From Candidatus Firestonebacteria bacterium RIFOXYD2_FULL_39_29 (lineage in GTDB: Bacteria > Oederibacteriota > D2-FULL-39-29), in assembly GCA_001778375.1 (NCBI GenBank), contig MFGV01000082.1:32296-96295 (forward strand): a DNA stretch of 64,000 nt, read 5' to 3'. The position numbers were made by a program, and so were the translations under genes. Within the stretch, counting starts at the first letter, position 1. The number at the start of each line of letters is the position of its first letter. Below the pieces are notes generated by a model that saw nothing but the letters and a program-made list of their open reading frames with translations, did no database searches and was not told the origin of the DNA. Positions 8,540 to 17,150 of this stretch are shown piece after piece.

Positions 8540-10204
8540 TTGAAAAGTAATGTAATTTATAAGAAAAAAGTCATACTGGGTGCGACTATAGGTAGTTGTG
8601 TCCATGTCGCGGGTATATTTAATTTTCTAAGTTTAGCGAGAACCGAGGGATATAAATCCATATTCTTAGGCACTTCTATTCCTATAAGGAGTTTAATTGA
8701 GTCAATTAAAAAAACAAAACCAGATATAGTTGCTGTGAGTTATCGATTGACTCCGGAATCCGTACTAAAAGTATTTAATGAGTTGAAAAAGGGTGTTAAC
8801 GAAATAAAAACGGAATTAATATTTGGCGGGACAAAGCCGGTTGCTGAAATAGCCAAAAAAACAGGTATCTTTAAAAAAGTATTTACAGGTGAAGAGTCAA
8901 TTGATGAGGTGAGAAATTACTTAAAAGGAATAAAGGACGGAAAAAAAGATAAAAATTTTGCCGACACTCTTGTAAATAGAATAAACGCGTCATATCCATA
9001 TCCTTTAATAAGGCATCATTTTGGAAGACCTACAATGAGAGAAACAATAAAGGGTGTAAAACTGATAGCTGAATCAAAAGTGCTGGATGTATTATCTCTC
9101 GGTCCTGATCAAAACGCACAAGAGCATTTCTTTCAACCTGAAAAAATTGATAAAAAACAAAATGGTGCCGGCGGCGTGCCTCTGCGAAAACCTGCTGATT
9201 TAAAAATAATTTATAAGGCAAGCAGGCGGGGTAACTATCCCTTGGTTCGATGCTATGCGGGTACAAATGACCTTGTAAAATGGGCGAAAATGTCGGTAGC
9301 TACGATACGTAATGCCTGGGGTGCTATTCCCTTGTGCTGGTATGGTGTTCTTGACGGCAGGTCCTCACGCAATATGATGAAAACGATAGAAGGAAATCAA
9401 GAAACCATAAGATGGTATGCAAAAAGGAATATCCCGGTAGAAGTAAATGAATCTCATCAGTGGAGTTTGAGGGATGCTCACGACAGCCTTGCGGTTGCTT
9501 TAGCTTATCTTGCTGCTTATAATGCAAAGGCGCTCGGGGTAAAGCACTATGTTTCTCAGTATATGTTTAATACTCCTGCTGGGACGTCGCCGAGAATGGA
9601 TCTGGCGAAGATGCTTGCAAAAAAAGAAATGATAGAAAGCTTGTCAGGGAAGAACTTTAAAGTTTATACAGAAGTTAGAGCCGGATTGACCAGTTTTTCT
9701 TCTGATATGGATATTGCAAAAGGGCAGCTTCCTGCATCAGGTGTTTTAAGTCTGGCGTTACAGCCGCATATATTTCATGTTGTCGGGTTCAGCGAAGGAC
9801 ATCATGCTATTAAGGCCGAGGAATTGATAGAAAGCTGTAAAATAATTCACGGAATGCTCAGAAATACACTGACAGATTTTCCTGAACTTACCCTCGATCC
9901 TCTTGTCCAAAAAAGGAAGAAAGAACTTATTAACGAGTCCAGGTTGATATTAAAAGCTCTGAAGCTTTTGAGGGGAAACAAAAAGAAAGATGCTTATGTT
10001 GACTCATTTGTTCTTGCCTCAGCTGTGAGAATCGGATTGTTCGATGCTCCTCAATTGAAAGATAATTCTTACGCAAAGGGGAGTATAAACACTCGAATAT
10101 TGAACGGATGTTGTGTTGTATATGATGACAAAGCAAACAAGGTTGTAACTGAGAAAGAAAGAATCAGGAAAATATTTAGAGGAGAAGGTAAATGTGTGGA
10201 ATAG
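8540..10204 (+). CDS. Cobalamin-binding-domain protein with mutase-like catalytic region
   Basis: The frame is open from ATG 8447, but that start would place the terminator inside the gene. The SD AGGAGG (8530-8535) points to TTG 8540 (or TTG 8537), giving about 554 residues. The N-terminus (GATIGSCVHVAGIFNF ... DIVAVSYRLTPE) resembles a B12-binding Rossmann domain; the cobalt-ligand His of DxHxxG is kept but Asp is replaced by Cys. The remainder resembles TIM-barrel subunits of B12-dependent mutases such as glutamate mutase E, without an exact match. Reaction unknown. It overlaps the next gene by 13 nt, implying co-translation with an amidotransferase and an opine-type dehydrogenase. Confidence 0.65.
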   Translation: MKSNVIYKKKVILGATIGSCVHVAGIFNFLSLARTEGYKSIFLGTSIPIRSLIESIKKTKPDIVAVSYRLTPESVLKVFNELKKGVNEIKTELIFGGTKPVAEIAKKTGIFKKVFTGEESIDEVRNYLKGIKDGKKDKNFADTLVNRINASYPYPLIRHHFGRPTMRETIKGVKLIAESKVLDVLSLGPDQNAQEHFFQPEKIDKKQNGAGGVPLRKPADLKIIYKASRRGNYPLVRCYAGTNDLVKWAKMSVATIRNAWGAIPLCWYGVLDGRSSRNMMKTIEGNQETIRWYAKRNIPVEVNESHQWSLRDAHDSLAVALAYLAAYNAKALGVKHYVSQYMFNTPAGTSPRMDLAKMLAKKEMIESLSGKNFKVYTEVRAGLTSFSSDMDIAKGQLPASGVLSLALQPHIFHVVGFSEGHHAIKAEELIESCKIIHGMLRNTLTDFPELTLDPLVQKRKKELINESRLILKALKLLRGNKKKDAYVDSFVLASAVRIGLFDAPQLKDNSYAKGSINTRILNGCCVVYDDKANKVVTEKERIRKIFRGEGKCVE

Positions 10205-11655
10205 TAGTAGTTGAAGGGAAGTGTTTACCGGGCGAAATGGAAAAGATGCTCCTTTCTATTAAATATAGAGGTCCTGATGATACCGGAACTTATATTAAGG
10301 ATAATATAGCGTTGGGGCAGGTTAGACTTTCAATAATAGATGTTAAAGGCGGACACCAGCCGATTTTTAATGAAGATCTAACGAAGTGTATAGTATTTAA
10401 CGGAGAGATATATAATCATAAAGAGTTGAGAGCAAAACTGAAAAATAAACATGTCTTTAGCACAAAGACAGATACTGAAGTTATTCTGCATCTATACGAA
10501 GAGGAAGGTCCGGATTGCATTAAAAAGTTGGACGGGATGTTTGCATTTGCCATATATGATAATGGTAAGCTGTTTATTGGAAGGGATAGGATAGGCATTA
10601 AGCCTTTATATTTCGGAGTAAAAAAAGAAACGATATATTTTGCTTCGGAGATAAAAGCATTGCTGGATTGCGAAAGGGTATCCGTATTTTTGCCGGGTTA
10701 CTATTATATTTCGAAAGAGGGTTTTACAAAATACTATGAACTCCCTGATAAAGTTTCTATAAGTGCTGATATTAAAGTTATAACGGCGATGGTGGAGCGA
10801 TTGCTGGAGAAAGCTGTTCAAAAGCGCTTAATGTCAGATGTTCCAATAGGTGTTTTTTTAAGTGGAGGTGTTGACAGTAGTATTATCGCAGCTCTTATGA
10901 AAAAAAGCATCGAGGATCTCAATTCGTTTACCGTGGGAATGAAAGGCTCAGACGATTTATACTACTCAAAATTAGTTGCAGATAATCTTAAAACAAAGCA
11001 TAATGAGTTTATCTATACATGGGAAGATATGCTTAAAGTACTTCCTGAAGTAATATATCATCTGGAATCGTTTGATGCCCCTCTGGTTCGGAGCGCGATA
11101 CCGTCTTATTTTCTTGCTAAACTGGCAGGTGAACAGGTGAAAGTTGTATTGGCAGGTGAGGGTGCTGATGAATTGTTCAGCGGGTATAAATATCTGGGAA
11201 AAATAGCCGAGAAGAAGGATTTAGATCTGGAATTGCGAAAAATAACCGGAAATTTACACCAGACAAATCTTCAAAGAGTTGACAGAATGACAATGGCACA
11301 TTCTGTTGAAGGAAGAGTTCCGTTTCTGGATTCTGAATTTCTGTCTTATGTTATAAGTATTCCTGTGGAACTTAAGCAGCGGCATGACAAACAAGAAAAG
11401 TGGATACTGCGAGAAGCCTTCAATGAATATCTGCCTATAATTATAACAAACCGCCCAAAACAGAAGTTTTCGGACGGGGCGGGATCAATGGAACTATTAA
11501 AAGAATATGCCGAGAAGAAGATAACGGATTCCGATTTTAAAAAGGAAAATAATAGTAGAGTGAGAACGAAAGAAGAACTTTTGTATTATCGGATATTCAA
11601 AGAGAGATTCCCGGATAAGGTGATGCAATGCTTTGGTAAAACAGAGGTGTTCTAA
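10192..11655 (+). CDS. Asparagine-synthase-like glutamine amidotransferase
   Basis: A 487-residue protein beginning MCGIVVVEG, with Cys2 as the N-terminal nucleophile of a class-II glutaminase domain (RGPDDTG, FNGEIYNH, DTEVILH). The C-terminal synthetase domain has the pyrophosphate loop SGGVDSS and the GEGADELFSGY motif. AsnB enzymes activate a carboxylate with ATP and amidate it with ammonia from glutamine. It is shorter than E. coli AsnB and sits between a B12-type mutase-like gene and an opine-dehydrogenase-like gene, so it may act on a special substrate rather than aspartate. SD GGAGAAGG precedes the ATG. Confidence 0.85.
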   Translation: MCGIVVVEGKCLPGEMEKMLLSIKYRGPDDTGTYIKDNIALGQVRLSIIDVKGGHQPIFNEDLTKCIVFNGEIYNHKELRAKLKNKHVFSTKTDTEVILHLYEEEGPDCIKKLDGMFAFAIYDNGKLFIGRDRIGIKPLYFGVKKETIYFASEIKALLDCERVSVFLPGYYYISKEGFTKYYELPDKVSISADIKVITAMVERLLEKAVQKRLMSDVPIGVFLSGGVDSSIIAALMKKSIEDLNSFTVGMKGSDDLYYSKLVADNLKTKHNEFIYTWEDMLKVLPEVIYHLESFDAPLVRSAIPSYFLAKLAGEQVKVVLAGEGADELFSGYKYLGKIAEKKDLDLELRKITGNLHQTNLQRVDRMTMAHSVEGRVPFLDSEFLSYVISIPVELKQRHDKQEKWILREAFNEYLPIIITNRPKQKFSDGAGSMELLKEYAEKKITDSDFKKENNSRVRTKEELLYYRIFKERFPDKVMQCFGKTEVF

Positions 11656-12806
11656 TGAATGAAGCGTCAGAGATAAAGCTTAAACAATTAATAAAACAAA
11701 CGGCCGAAAAAGGCAAAGCCATTACCTTTTGTATTTTGGGAGCAGGGCATGGAGGGATGGCAATGGCAGGTCACCTTTCTATAATGGGATTTCCGGTCAG
11801 ATTGTACAATAGAACCGATGAAAAACTTAATGCGGTTAGATGGCATGGTGGAATAAGGGTTGAAGGGGAAATTGAAGGATTTGGAAAGATAGATAAGGCA
11901 ACGGCTAATATCGAAGAAGCAATAACAGGCGCTGATGTACTCATGGTTGTTACACCTTCTACAGCTCATAAAGATATAGCTGAACTTTGTGCGCCTTATT
12001 TAAAAGAGGGTCAGATTATTGTGCTTAATCCCGGGCGTACCGGTGGAGCTTTGGAGTTCAAAAAAACACTCAAAGATAAGAAGGCAGAAGAGATGGTAAT
12101 TGTCTCAGAAACACAGACATTTATTTATGCCTCAAGAGCCGTATCCGGTTCGGAGGCAAATATTTTCAGGATAAAGAATGCCGTAGCCCTTGCAACACTT
12201 CCTGCGCATTGGATTTCTGAAACCCTGAATGTTATCAGGCAAGCCTTTCCTCAATTCGTTGCCGGAGATAATGTTTTAAAGACAAGTCTGGATAACATCG
12301 GCGCCGTATTTCATCCGGCATTAACAATTATGAATGCAGGCAGGATAGAGAATACCCGCGGACGTTTTGAGTATTACCTGGATGGAGTAACACCCTCGGT
12401 GGCAAAAATCCTTGAAGCGATAGATAAAGAAAGGGTTGCAGTTGCCGAAAAACTGGGAATCAGGCTCTTAAGCGCAAGAGAATGGCTTTATCTTACTTAT
12501 GATTCCCCCGGAAAGAATCTTTACGAAGCAATACAGGAGAGCAGCGGGTATAAAGGAATAAATGCGCCTTCCAATATCAATCACAGGTATATTTTTGAAG
12601 ATGTGCCGATGAGTCTGGTGCCTCTTTATTCCATAGGTCAGATGCTGGGCATTAATATGCCGACTATCAAATCAATTATAGATTTTGCATGTATAATGCA
12701 TGATAAAGATTATTTTAAGATTGGCAGAACTGTAGAAAGTCTCGGTCTTTCAGGGATGTCAGTCAAGGACATAAGACAATTAGTAGTAGGTATTGAAAAG
12801 GTATAG
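11655..12806 (+). CDS. NAD(P)-dependent opine (octopine/nopaline)-dehydrogenase-like enzyme
   Basis: A 383-residue protein whose ATG shares one base with the preceding stop (TAATG). The N-terminus is a Rossmann fold (ILGAGHGGMAMAGHLSIMG) followed by a helical C-terminal domain (residues about 190-380) typical of octopine/nopaline dehydrogenases, including a conserved DNIGAVFHPA segment with the catalytic-type His. Such enzymes reductively couple an amino acid with an alpha-keto acid. With its neighbours it suggests a pathway to an opine-like or amidated amino-acid product; the substrate is inference. Confidence 0.75.
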   Translation: MNEASEIKLKQLIKQTAEKGKAITFCILGAGHGGMAMAGHLSIMGFPVRLYNRTDEKLNAVRWHGGIRVEGEIEGFGKIDKATANIEEAITGADVLMVVTPSTAHKDIAELCAPYLKEGQIIVLNPGRTGGALEFKKTLKDKKAEEMVIVSETQTFIYASRAVSGSEANIFRIKNAVALATLPAHWISETLNVIRQAFPQFVAGDNVLKTSLDNIGAVFHPALTIMNAGRIENTRGRFEYYLDGVTPSVAKILEAIDKERVAVAEKLGIRLLSAREWLYLTYDSPGKNLYEAIQESSGYKGINAPSNINHRYIFEDVPMSLVPLYSIGQMLGINMPTIKSIIDFACIMHDKDYFKIGRTVESLGLSGMSVKDIRQLVVGIEKV

Positions 12807-12811
12807 GAGGA

Positions 12812-13516
12812 ATGATGAACATTCAGCTTTCGGAAGTAAATCTGCTGTTAAATAAATTTCTCGAATATTCTCCGCGGATACTTATCAGCCTGGTTGTAAT
12901 ACTGGTCGGTTGGCTTATTGCGGTCTTGATTCGTTTCTTGGTTGCAAAGACACTGGAGTTGATAAAGGTAAATATATTAGCGGACAAAATAGGAATTACT
13001 GAAATATTAAAGAAAGGCAAGATTGATTATACAGCCTCAAGGCTTGCCGGCATAATATTTTTCTGGCTTACAATTATGATAACGTTATTTGCGGTCGCCG
13101 ATATTGCCGGCATATCTGTTCTTGAACCCATTTTCAAAAGAATGTCTGAGAACATTCCTAATATCGTCTCATCGATAATAATTCTTATTGTAGGCGGTCT
13201 AACGGCTTCTTTCCTTGGAAATTTCGTTCAAACAGTTGCAAATAATGCTGCTTTCCCACATCCGGGGTTGTTTTCAAAGGGTACAAAGTATGCAACGATG
13301 ATTTTGGTGCTTATCCTTGCCTTTGAAAATCTTAAGATTGGATCCGGAATAATTAGTTATACTTTTTTAATTATCCTTGCTGCGACAACTTTCGGGATTG
13401 CGCTTGCTTTCGGCCTTGGCTGTAAAGAAATAGCCAGAGACCTTGCTGAGCAATTTATTAAAAATCTTGAAGAAAGAAACAGAAAAGGACCAAAAGGTCC
13501 TGATCTGGAAGGGTAA
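12812..13516 (+). CDS. Membrane protein with conserved MscS-type TM-helix repeats
   Basis: A 234-residue protein preceded by AGGAGG. It has about four or five hydrophobic segments: PRILISLVVILVGWLIAVLI, RLAGIIFFWLTIMITLF, IVSSIIILIVGGLTASFLG, and two more before residue 210. This is the pattern of the conserved TM-helix (mechanosensitive-channel associated) family. The C-terminal tail is charged. It lacks the large MscS beta domain. It follows the opine-type gene by 5 nt and may be cotranscribed; a transport or channel role is likely but unproven. ATG 12815 is an alternative start. Confidence 0.65.
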   Translation: MMNIQLSEVNLLLNKFLEYSPRILISLVVILVGWLIAVLIRFLVAKTLELIKVNILADKIGITEILKKGKIDYTASRLAGIIFFWLTIMITLFAVADIAGISVLEPIFKRMSENIPNIVSSIIILIVGGLTASFLGNFVQTVANNAAFPHPGLFSKGTKYATMILVLILAFENLKIGSGIISYTFLIILAATTFGIALAFGLGCKEIARDLAEQFIKNLEERNRKGPKGPDLEG

Positions 13517-13532
13517 TCAAAAGGAGCGAAAC

Positions 13533-13616
13533 ATGTCCGAATATTTAGTTTTAGTGATAGTATTTGGTTTAGCTATTGCCATGTTTATTGCCATTAAAAG
13601 AAGCGAGAAGAAATAA
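13533..13616 (+). CDS. 27-residue single-pass membrane peptide
   Basis: A short frame with a strong SD (AAGGAGCG, 13520-13527) 5 nt before the ATG. The peptide has one hydrophobic helix (YLVLVIVFGLAIAMFIAI) and a basic tail (KRSEKK), as in small membrane proteins that assist larger ones. It lies between the channel-like and diguanylate-cyclase genes. Function unknown. Confidence 0.5.
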   Translation: MSEYLVLVIVFGLAIAMFIAIKRSEKK

Positions 13617-13640
13617 AAATATTTATAAAGGAGTAATTAA

Positions 13641-14489
13641 ATGAGGATAGGCGAATATTTAGGCAGGAAATCAAAAGTCTTCATTATAGTGCTGGGCGTT
13701 TTGTTGATGATAATGCTCGGTATTACTGATACGCTAACAGGATATGAAATATCTTTTTCAATATTTTATTTAGCGCCTATTCTACTTGTTGCGTGGTTTT
13801 CCGGAAGAACATCTGCTGTATTTATATCAGTCGCCAGTGCAGTAACATGGCTTATTGCAGATACAATTACTGAGCACAGATATTCTAATTTCGTAATACC
13901 TCTCTGGAATACGATAATGAGATTGGGGTTTTTCTTGATAATTAGTTATTTAGTGACTGCTACTAAAAAAAGCTTAGCGTTTGAAAAGGATTTGGCAAGA
14001 ATAGATACACTTACAAAAATAGAGAATGGACGGGGTTTTCTTGAAAAGGCTAATTTGGAAATAGACAGGGCCTTAAGGTTTAATCACCCGCTTACTATTG
14101 CCTATCTGGATATTGATAATTTTAAAAAAGTAAATGATGCTTTTGGGCATAGCGCAGGAGATGATTTATTGTCAACAGTTGCTGATACGATCAAGGAAAA
14201 TGTTAGAACGGCCGATATAGTTGCAAGATTAGGCGGGGATGAGTTTGCCATTATATTGATAGAAGCCGGGGAAAAAGAAGCAAAAACAGCAATTGACAAA
14301 GTATATAAAGGTCTTACGAAGATTGTTAAGAAAAATAAATATCCAGTTTCATTCAGTGTAGGGGTTATCACATATAATAAGATGCAACACGAGATAGACG
14401 ATATGATAAATAATGCTGACGAGTTAATGTATTCTGTAAAAAAGCACGGTAAGAACATGGTTAAATATAAAGTTGTCGGAAAAAGATAA
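13641..14489 (+). CDS. Membrane-bound diguanylate cyclase (GGDEF)
   Basis: A 282-residue protein with about four membrane helices in residues 10-110 and a C-terminal GGDEF domain (about 125-280). The active-site motif is intact (LGGDEFAI), and an RxxD sequence (RTAD) lies five residues upstream, matching the inhibitory I-site that binds c-di-GMP. It condenses two GTP into c-di-GMP in the cytoplasm. The membrane part may sense an input directly. SD AAGGAG precedes the ATG. The HD-GYP protein at 58572 could be an opposing activity in the same cell. Confidence 0.9.
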   Translation: MRIGEYLGRKSKVFIIVLGVLLMIMLGITDTLTGYEISFSIFYLAPILLVAWFSGRTSAVFISVASAVTWLIADTITEHRYSNFVIPLWNTIMRLGFFLIISYLVTATKKSLAFEKDLARIDTLTKIENGRGFLEKANLEIDRALRFNHPLTIAYLDIDNFKKVNDAFGHSAGDDLLSTVADTIKENVRTADIVARLGGDEFAIILIEAGEKEAKTAIDKVYKGLTKIVKKNKYPVSFSVGVITYNKMQHEIDDMINNADELMYSVKKHGKNMVKYKVVGKR

Positions 14490-14523
14490 TAATTATGAGA
14501 ATACAGTGTTATAAAAGGATTGG

Positions 14524-15555
14524 ATGATGCTAATTTTCATATTAGTCTTAGTTTTGATGCTTCCGCTACTGTTTAAAAAGATTGAGGAGGCGTTGGAGAT
14601 ATTCCTATTAATCATGGGTGTTGTTACCATAACTGTCACATCGCAATGGAGTGCGCATCTAATAAAAGAAATATTACTGGAGCCGGTAAAGATAACGATT
14701 GCCGTATTCTTGGCAGGGCTAATTTTCAGAGTTGTTCAAAAACCATTGGAAAAAAACATCAGCATTGTTGCCGATAAATTAGGTGTTAAAATGTTTATTT
14801 TTTTACTTGTTGTTGGCTTGGGCTTGCTTTCAAGTGTTTTTACAGCAATTATCGCAGCGTTAATATTGGTAGAAATTATCAACTTACTGAATTTATCACG
14901 TAATGCCAAAGTGAAGATTGCGGTTTTGACATGCTTTTCTATAGGATTTGGTGCTGTTTTAACTCCATTGGGAGAGCCACTTTCAACAATCATTATTTCA
15001 AAGTTAAAGGGACATCCACATTTTGCGGATTTCTGGTTTTTGCTAAATAATTTATGGTATTTTATCCTACCGGCAATAATCTTTATCGGTTTCATTGCAT
15101 CTAAAGTAGTTGGTATTGACAATGGACCGAAGGATATACAAAAACAAGAAAAGCACGAAAATTTGGCAAATATTCTGTATCGATCATTAAAAGTATATAT
15201 TTTTGTTGCTGGGCTTGTATGCTTGGGTGTCGGACTTAAGCCTTTGATAGATCAATACCTATCAAATACTTCAATTTATGTTCTTTATTGGATTAATGTT
15301 TCCTCTGCTTTTCTGGACAATGCAACACTTGGAGCTGCAGAAATAGGACCATCATTAAGCTTACCACAGATTAAGACAGCTGTCTTAGCTCTTATAATAT
15401 CCGGAGGCATGCTTATCCCGGGGAACATCCCAAATATAATCACAGCAAATAAGCTTGGTATTGGCAGTAAAGAGTGGTTGAAAATAGGGGTTCCATTTGG
15501 GCTTGTTCTGCTCATAGTTTATTTTATTATAATTGTTGTTATAAATCATATCTGA
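14524..15555 (+). CDS. DUF1646-family predicted cation permease
   Basis: A 343-residue polytopic membrane protein with about ten hydrophobic segments. The conserved stretch FGAVLTPLGEPLSTIIISKL and the later FLDNATLGAAEIGP segment match DUF1646, a predicted permease related to the ion-transporter (arsenite/Na+ antiporter-like) superfamily. The substrate is not known. SD AAAGGA lies before ATGATG; 17 nt after its stop a small exported membrane protein follows, which may be a partner. Confidence 0.75.
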   Translation: MMLIFILVLVLMLPLLFKKIEEALEIFLLIMGVVTITVTSQWSAHLIKEILLEPVKITIAVFLAGLIFRVVQKPLEKNISIVADKLGVKMFIFLLVVGLGLLSSVFTAIIAALILVEIINLLNLSRNAKVKIAVLTCFSIGFGAVLTPLGEPLSTIIISKLKGHPHFADFWFLLNNLWYFILPAIIFIGFIASKVVGIDNGPKDIQKQEKHENLANILYRSLKVYIFVAGLVCLGVGLKPLIDQYLSNTSIYVLYWINVSSAFLDNATLGAAEIGPSLSLPQIKTAVLALIISGGMLIPGNIPNIITANKLGIGSKEWLKIGVPFGLVLLIVYFIIIVVINHI

Positions 15556-15572
15556 TTAAGGAGGAAACTAAT

Positions 15573-15782
15573 ATGAGATTGATATTGTCGTTGTTTGCCG
15601 TACTTTGTGCCTGCGCTGCGATGGCTCATGCCGCAGACCTGACAGGGTTATTGCTTGGACAGGTTGATTCAGCAGCTCAACCTCTTGGGAAAGGTGAAAA
15701 AATTATAGGTGTTGCTTCTATAGTCGGTCTTATAATTGCCCTTGTATATTACATTTTTTTTAAAAAGGATGATAAAAAATAG
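15573..15782 (+). CDS. Small exported single-pass membrane protein
   Basis: A 69-residue protein; the start is ATG 15573 because AAGGAGGAAA (15558-15567) lies just before it, although the frame is open farther upstream. It has a signal peptide (MRLILSLFAVLCACAAMAHA), a short middle part, one membrane helix (IIGVASIVGLIIALVYYIFF) and a charged KKDDKK end. It directly follows the DUF1646 permease. Function unknown. Confidence 0.7.
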   Translation: MRLILSLFAVLCACAAMAHAADLTGLLLGQVDSAAQPLGKGEKIIGVASIVGLIIALVYYIFFKKDDKK

Positions 15783-15823
15783 CGTTTTGACAATACTAAA
15801 ATTGCAGAATTGGGAGAAAAAGT

Positions 15824-16447
15824 ATGGATAATATAATTGAGAGTAAAATTGATACAGACATATTAAATGACGTAAAAAAGTTTTTATTGATGTATTTTAA
15901 AATTGCAGGGGTAGCCTTAGTGATTTTATTGTTTGTAATATTTGTCAAATCTTTTATTATGTCTGTAATGCTGGAGGGAATTCTTTTATATGCTATTTGG
16001 ATAACAGCTCTCTGGTTAATATATAAATATTTTCGTAAGAATAAAAGCATGGCAGTATTACTGGTTTTAACTATTTTAACATTTCCGCTCGGATTTGTTT
16101 TTCTTGCTTGTTATGAAAAAGTAAAAGAACCGGAGAATAAAAAAGAAACTATAGCGTTTAACGAAGTTAGAGATTTCTTGTTATTATATTTCATGCTAAC
16201 AGGAACATTCATAGTTCTTGGACATTTCATGGCTGTTAATAATGTCCTGGCCTGGTATATCCCTAATTTATTTGTTTCAATCATCTTATATGTTATATGG
16301 GTGACAATGCTTTGGTTTATATATAAAGATTTTCGTAAAAATAAAAAGATGTTGAATTACCTTTCATTGATTGTTCTAACACTTCCGTATGGGCTTATAA
16401 TGATATCCTGTCGTACAAAACTTAAAGAAGTTATCGGGAGTAATTAG
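15824..16447 (+). CDS. Membrane protein with internal tandem duplication
   Basis: A 207-residue protein composed of two similar halves: residues about 10-100 (FLLMYFKIAG ... LYAIWITALWLIYKYFRKNK ... TFPLGF) and about 112-202 (FLLLYFMLTG ... LYVIWVTMLWFIYKDFRKNK ... TLPYGL). Each half has about three hydrophobic segments. No family is recognised. It precedes a two-component system by 19 nt and could be its target or sensor partner. Confidence 0.65.
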   Translation: MDNIIESKIDTDILNDVKKFLLMYFKIAGVALVILLFVIFVKSFIMSVMLEGILLYAIWITALWLIYKYFRKNKSMAVLLVLTILTFPLGFVFLACYEKVKEPENKKETIAFNEVRDFLLLYFMLTGTFIVLGHFMAVNNVLAWYIPNLFVSIILYVIWVTMLWFIYKDFRKNKKMLNYLSLIVLTLPYGLIMISCRTKLKEVIGSN

Positions 16448-16466
16448 AAAAAACAGGGGGCTGGTA

Positions 16467-17150
16467 ATGCGTATACTTGTTATAGAGGATGAAAAGAAGA
16501 TAGCTAATATCATAAAAAAAGTATTAAAAAAAAGTAAATATGCGGTTGATGTTGCCACCACCGCGTCAGAAGCTATATATCTAAGTGACGTTAATACCTA
16601 TGATTTATTAATAATGGACATAATGTTGCCGGACAAAGATGGCTTTACGTTGTGCAGGGAAATTCGCCAAAAAAAGATGGATGTTCCTATTCTTATGCTT
16701 ACAGCAAGAAATAATGCTAAAGACAAAATAACCGGATTAGATTCCGGGGCCGATGATTACCTGACTAAACCTTTTTCAATCGGTGAGTTGCTGGCGCGAA
16801 TTCGTGCTTTGTTAAGAAGAAAAAGCAGGCAAAAAACGAATGTATTAAGTATAGGAACTTTAGAACTCGATCAGCTTTCTCATAAAGTAAAATGCTCAGG
16901 TGAGGAAGTAGTACTTTCAAACAAGGAATATATGATATTAGAATTCTTAATGCTCAATGTTAATCAGGTTATTACAAGAAGCATGATTTCTGAGCATGTC
17001 TGGAGTGAAGAGTTTGACAGTTTTTCTAATGTAATTGATGTTCATGTAAACTATTTGCGTAATAAGATTGATAAAGGTCGGAAAGTGAAACTGATACATA
17101 CTATCAGGGGTGTCGGGTATGTACTGAAGGGCAAGATAAATGAAATTTAA
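16467..17150 (+). CDS. OmpR/PhoB-family response regulator
   Basis: A 227-residue regulator with a complete receiver domain (acidic pocket Glu7-Asp8-Glu9, phospho-acceptor Asp51 in LLIMDIMLP, Lys in LTKPFS) and a C-terminal winged helix (about 130-225, ending TIRGVGYVLK). It binds DNA when phosphorylated by the histidine kinase whose gene overlaps its 3' end by 11 nt. SD AGGGGG precedes the ATG. Confidence 0.93.
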   Translation: MRILVIEDEKKIANIIKKVLKKSKYAVDVATTASEAIYLSDVNTYDLLIMDIMLPDKDGFTLCREIRQKKMDVPILMLTARNNAKDKITGLDSGADDYLTKPFSIGELLARIRALLRRKSRQKTNVLSIGTLELDQLSHKVKCSGEEVVLSNKEYMILEFLMLNVNQVITRSMISEHVWSEEFDSFSNVIDVHVNYLRNKIDKGRKVKLIHTIRGVGYVLKGKINEI

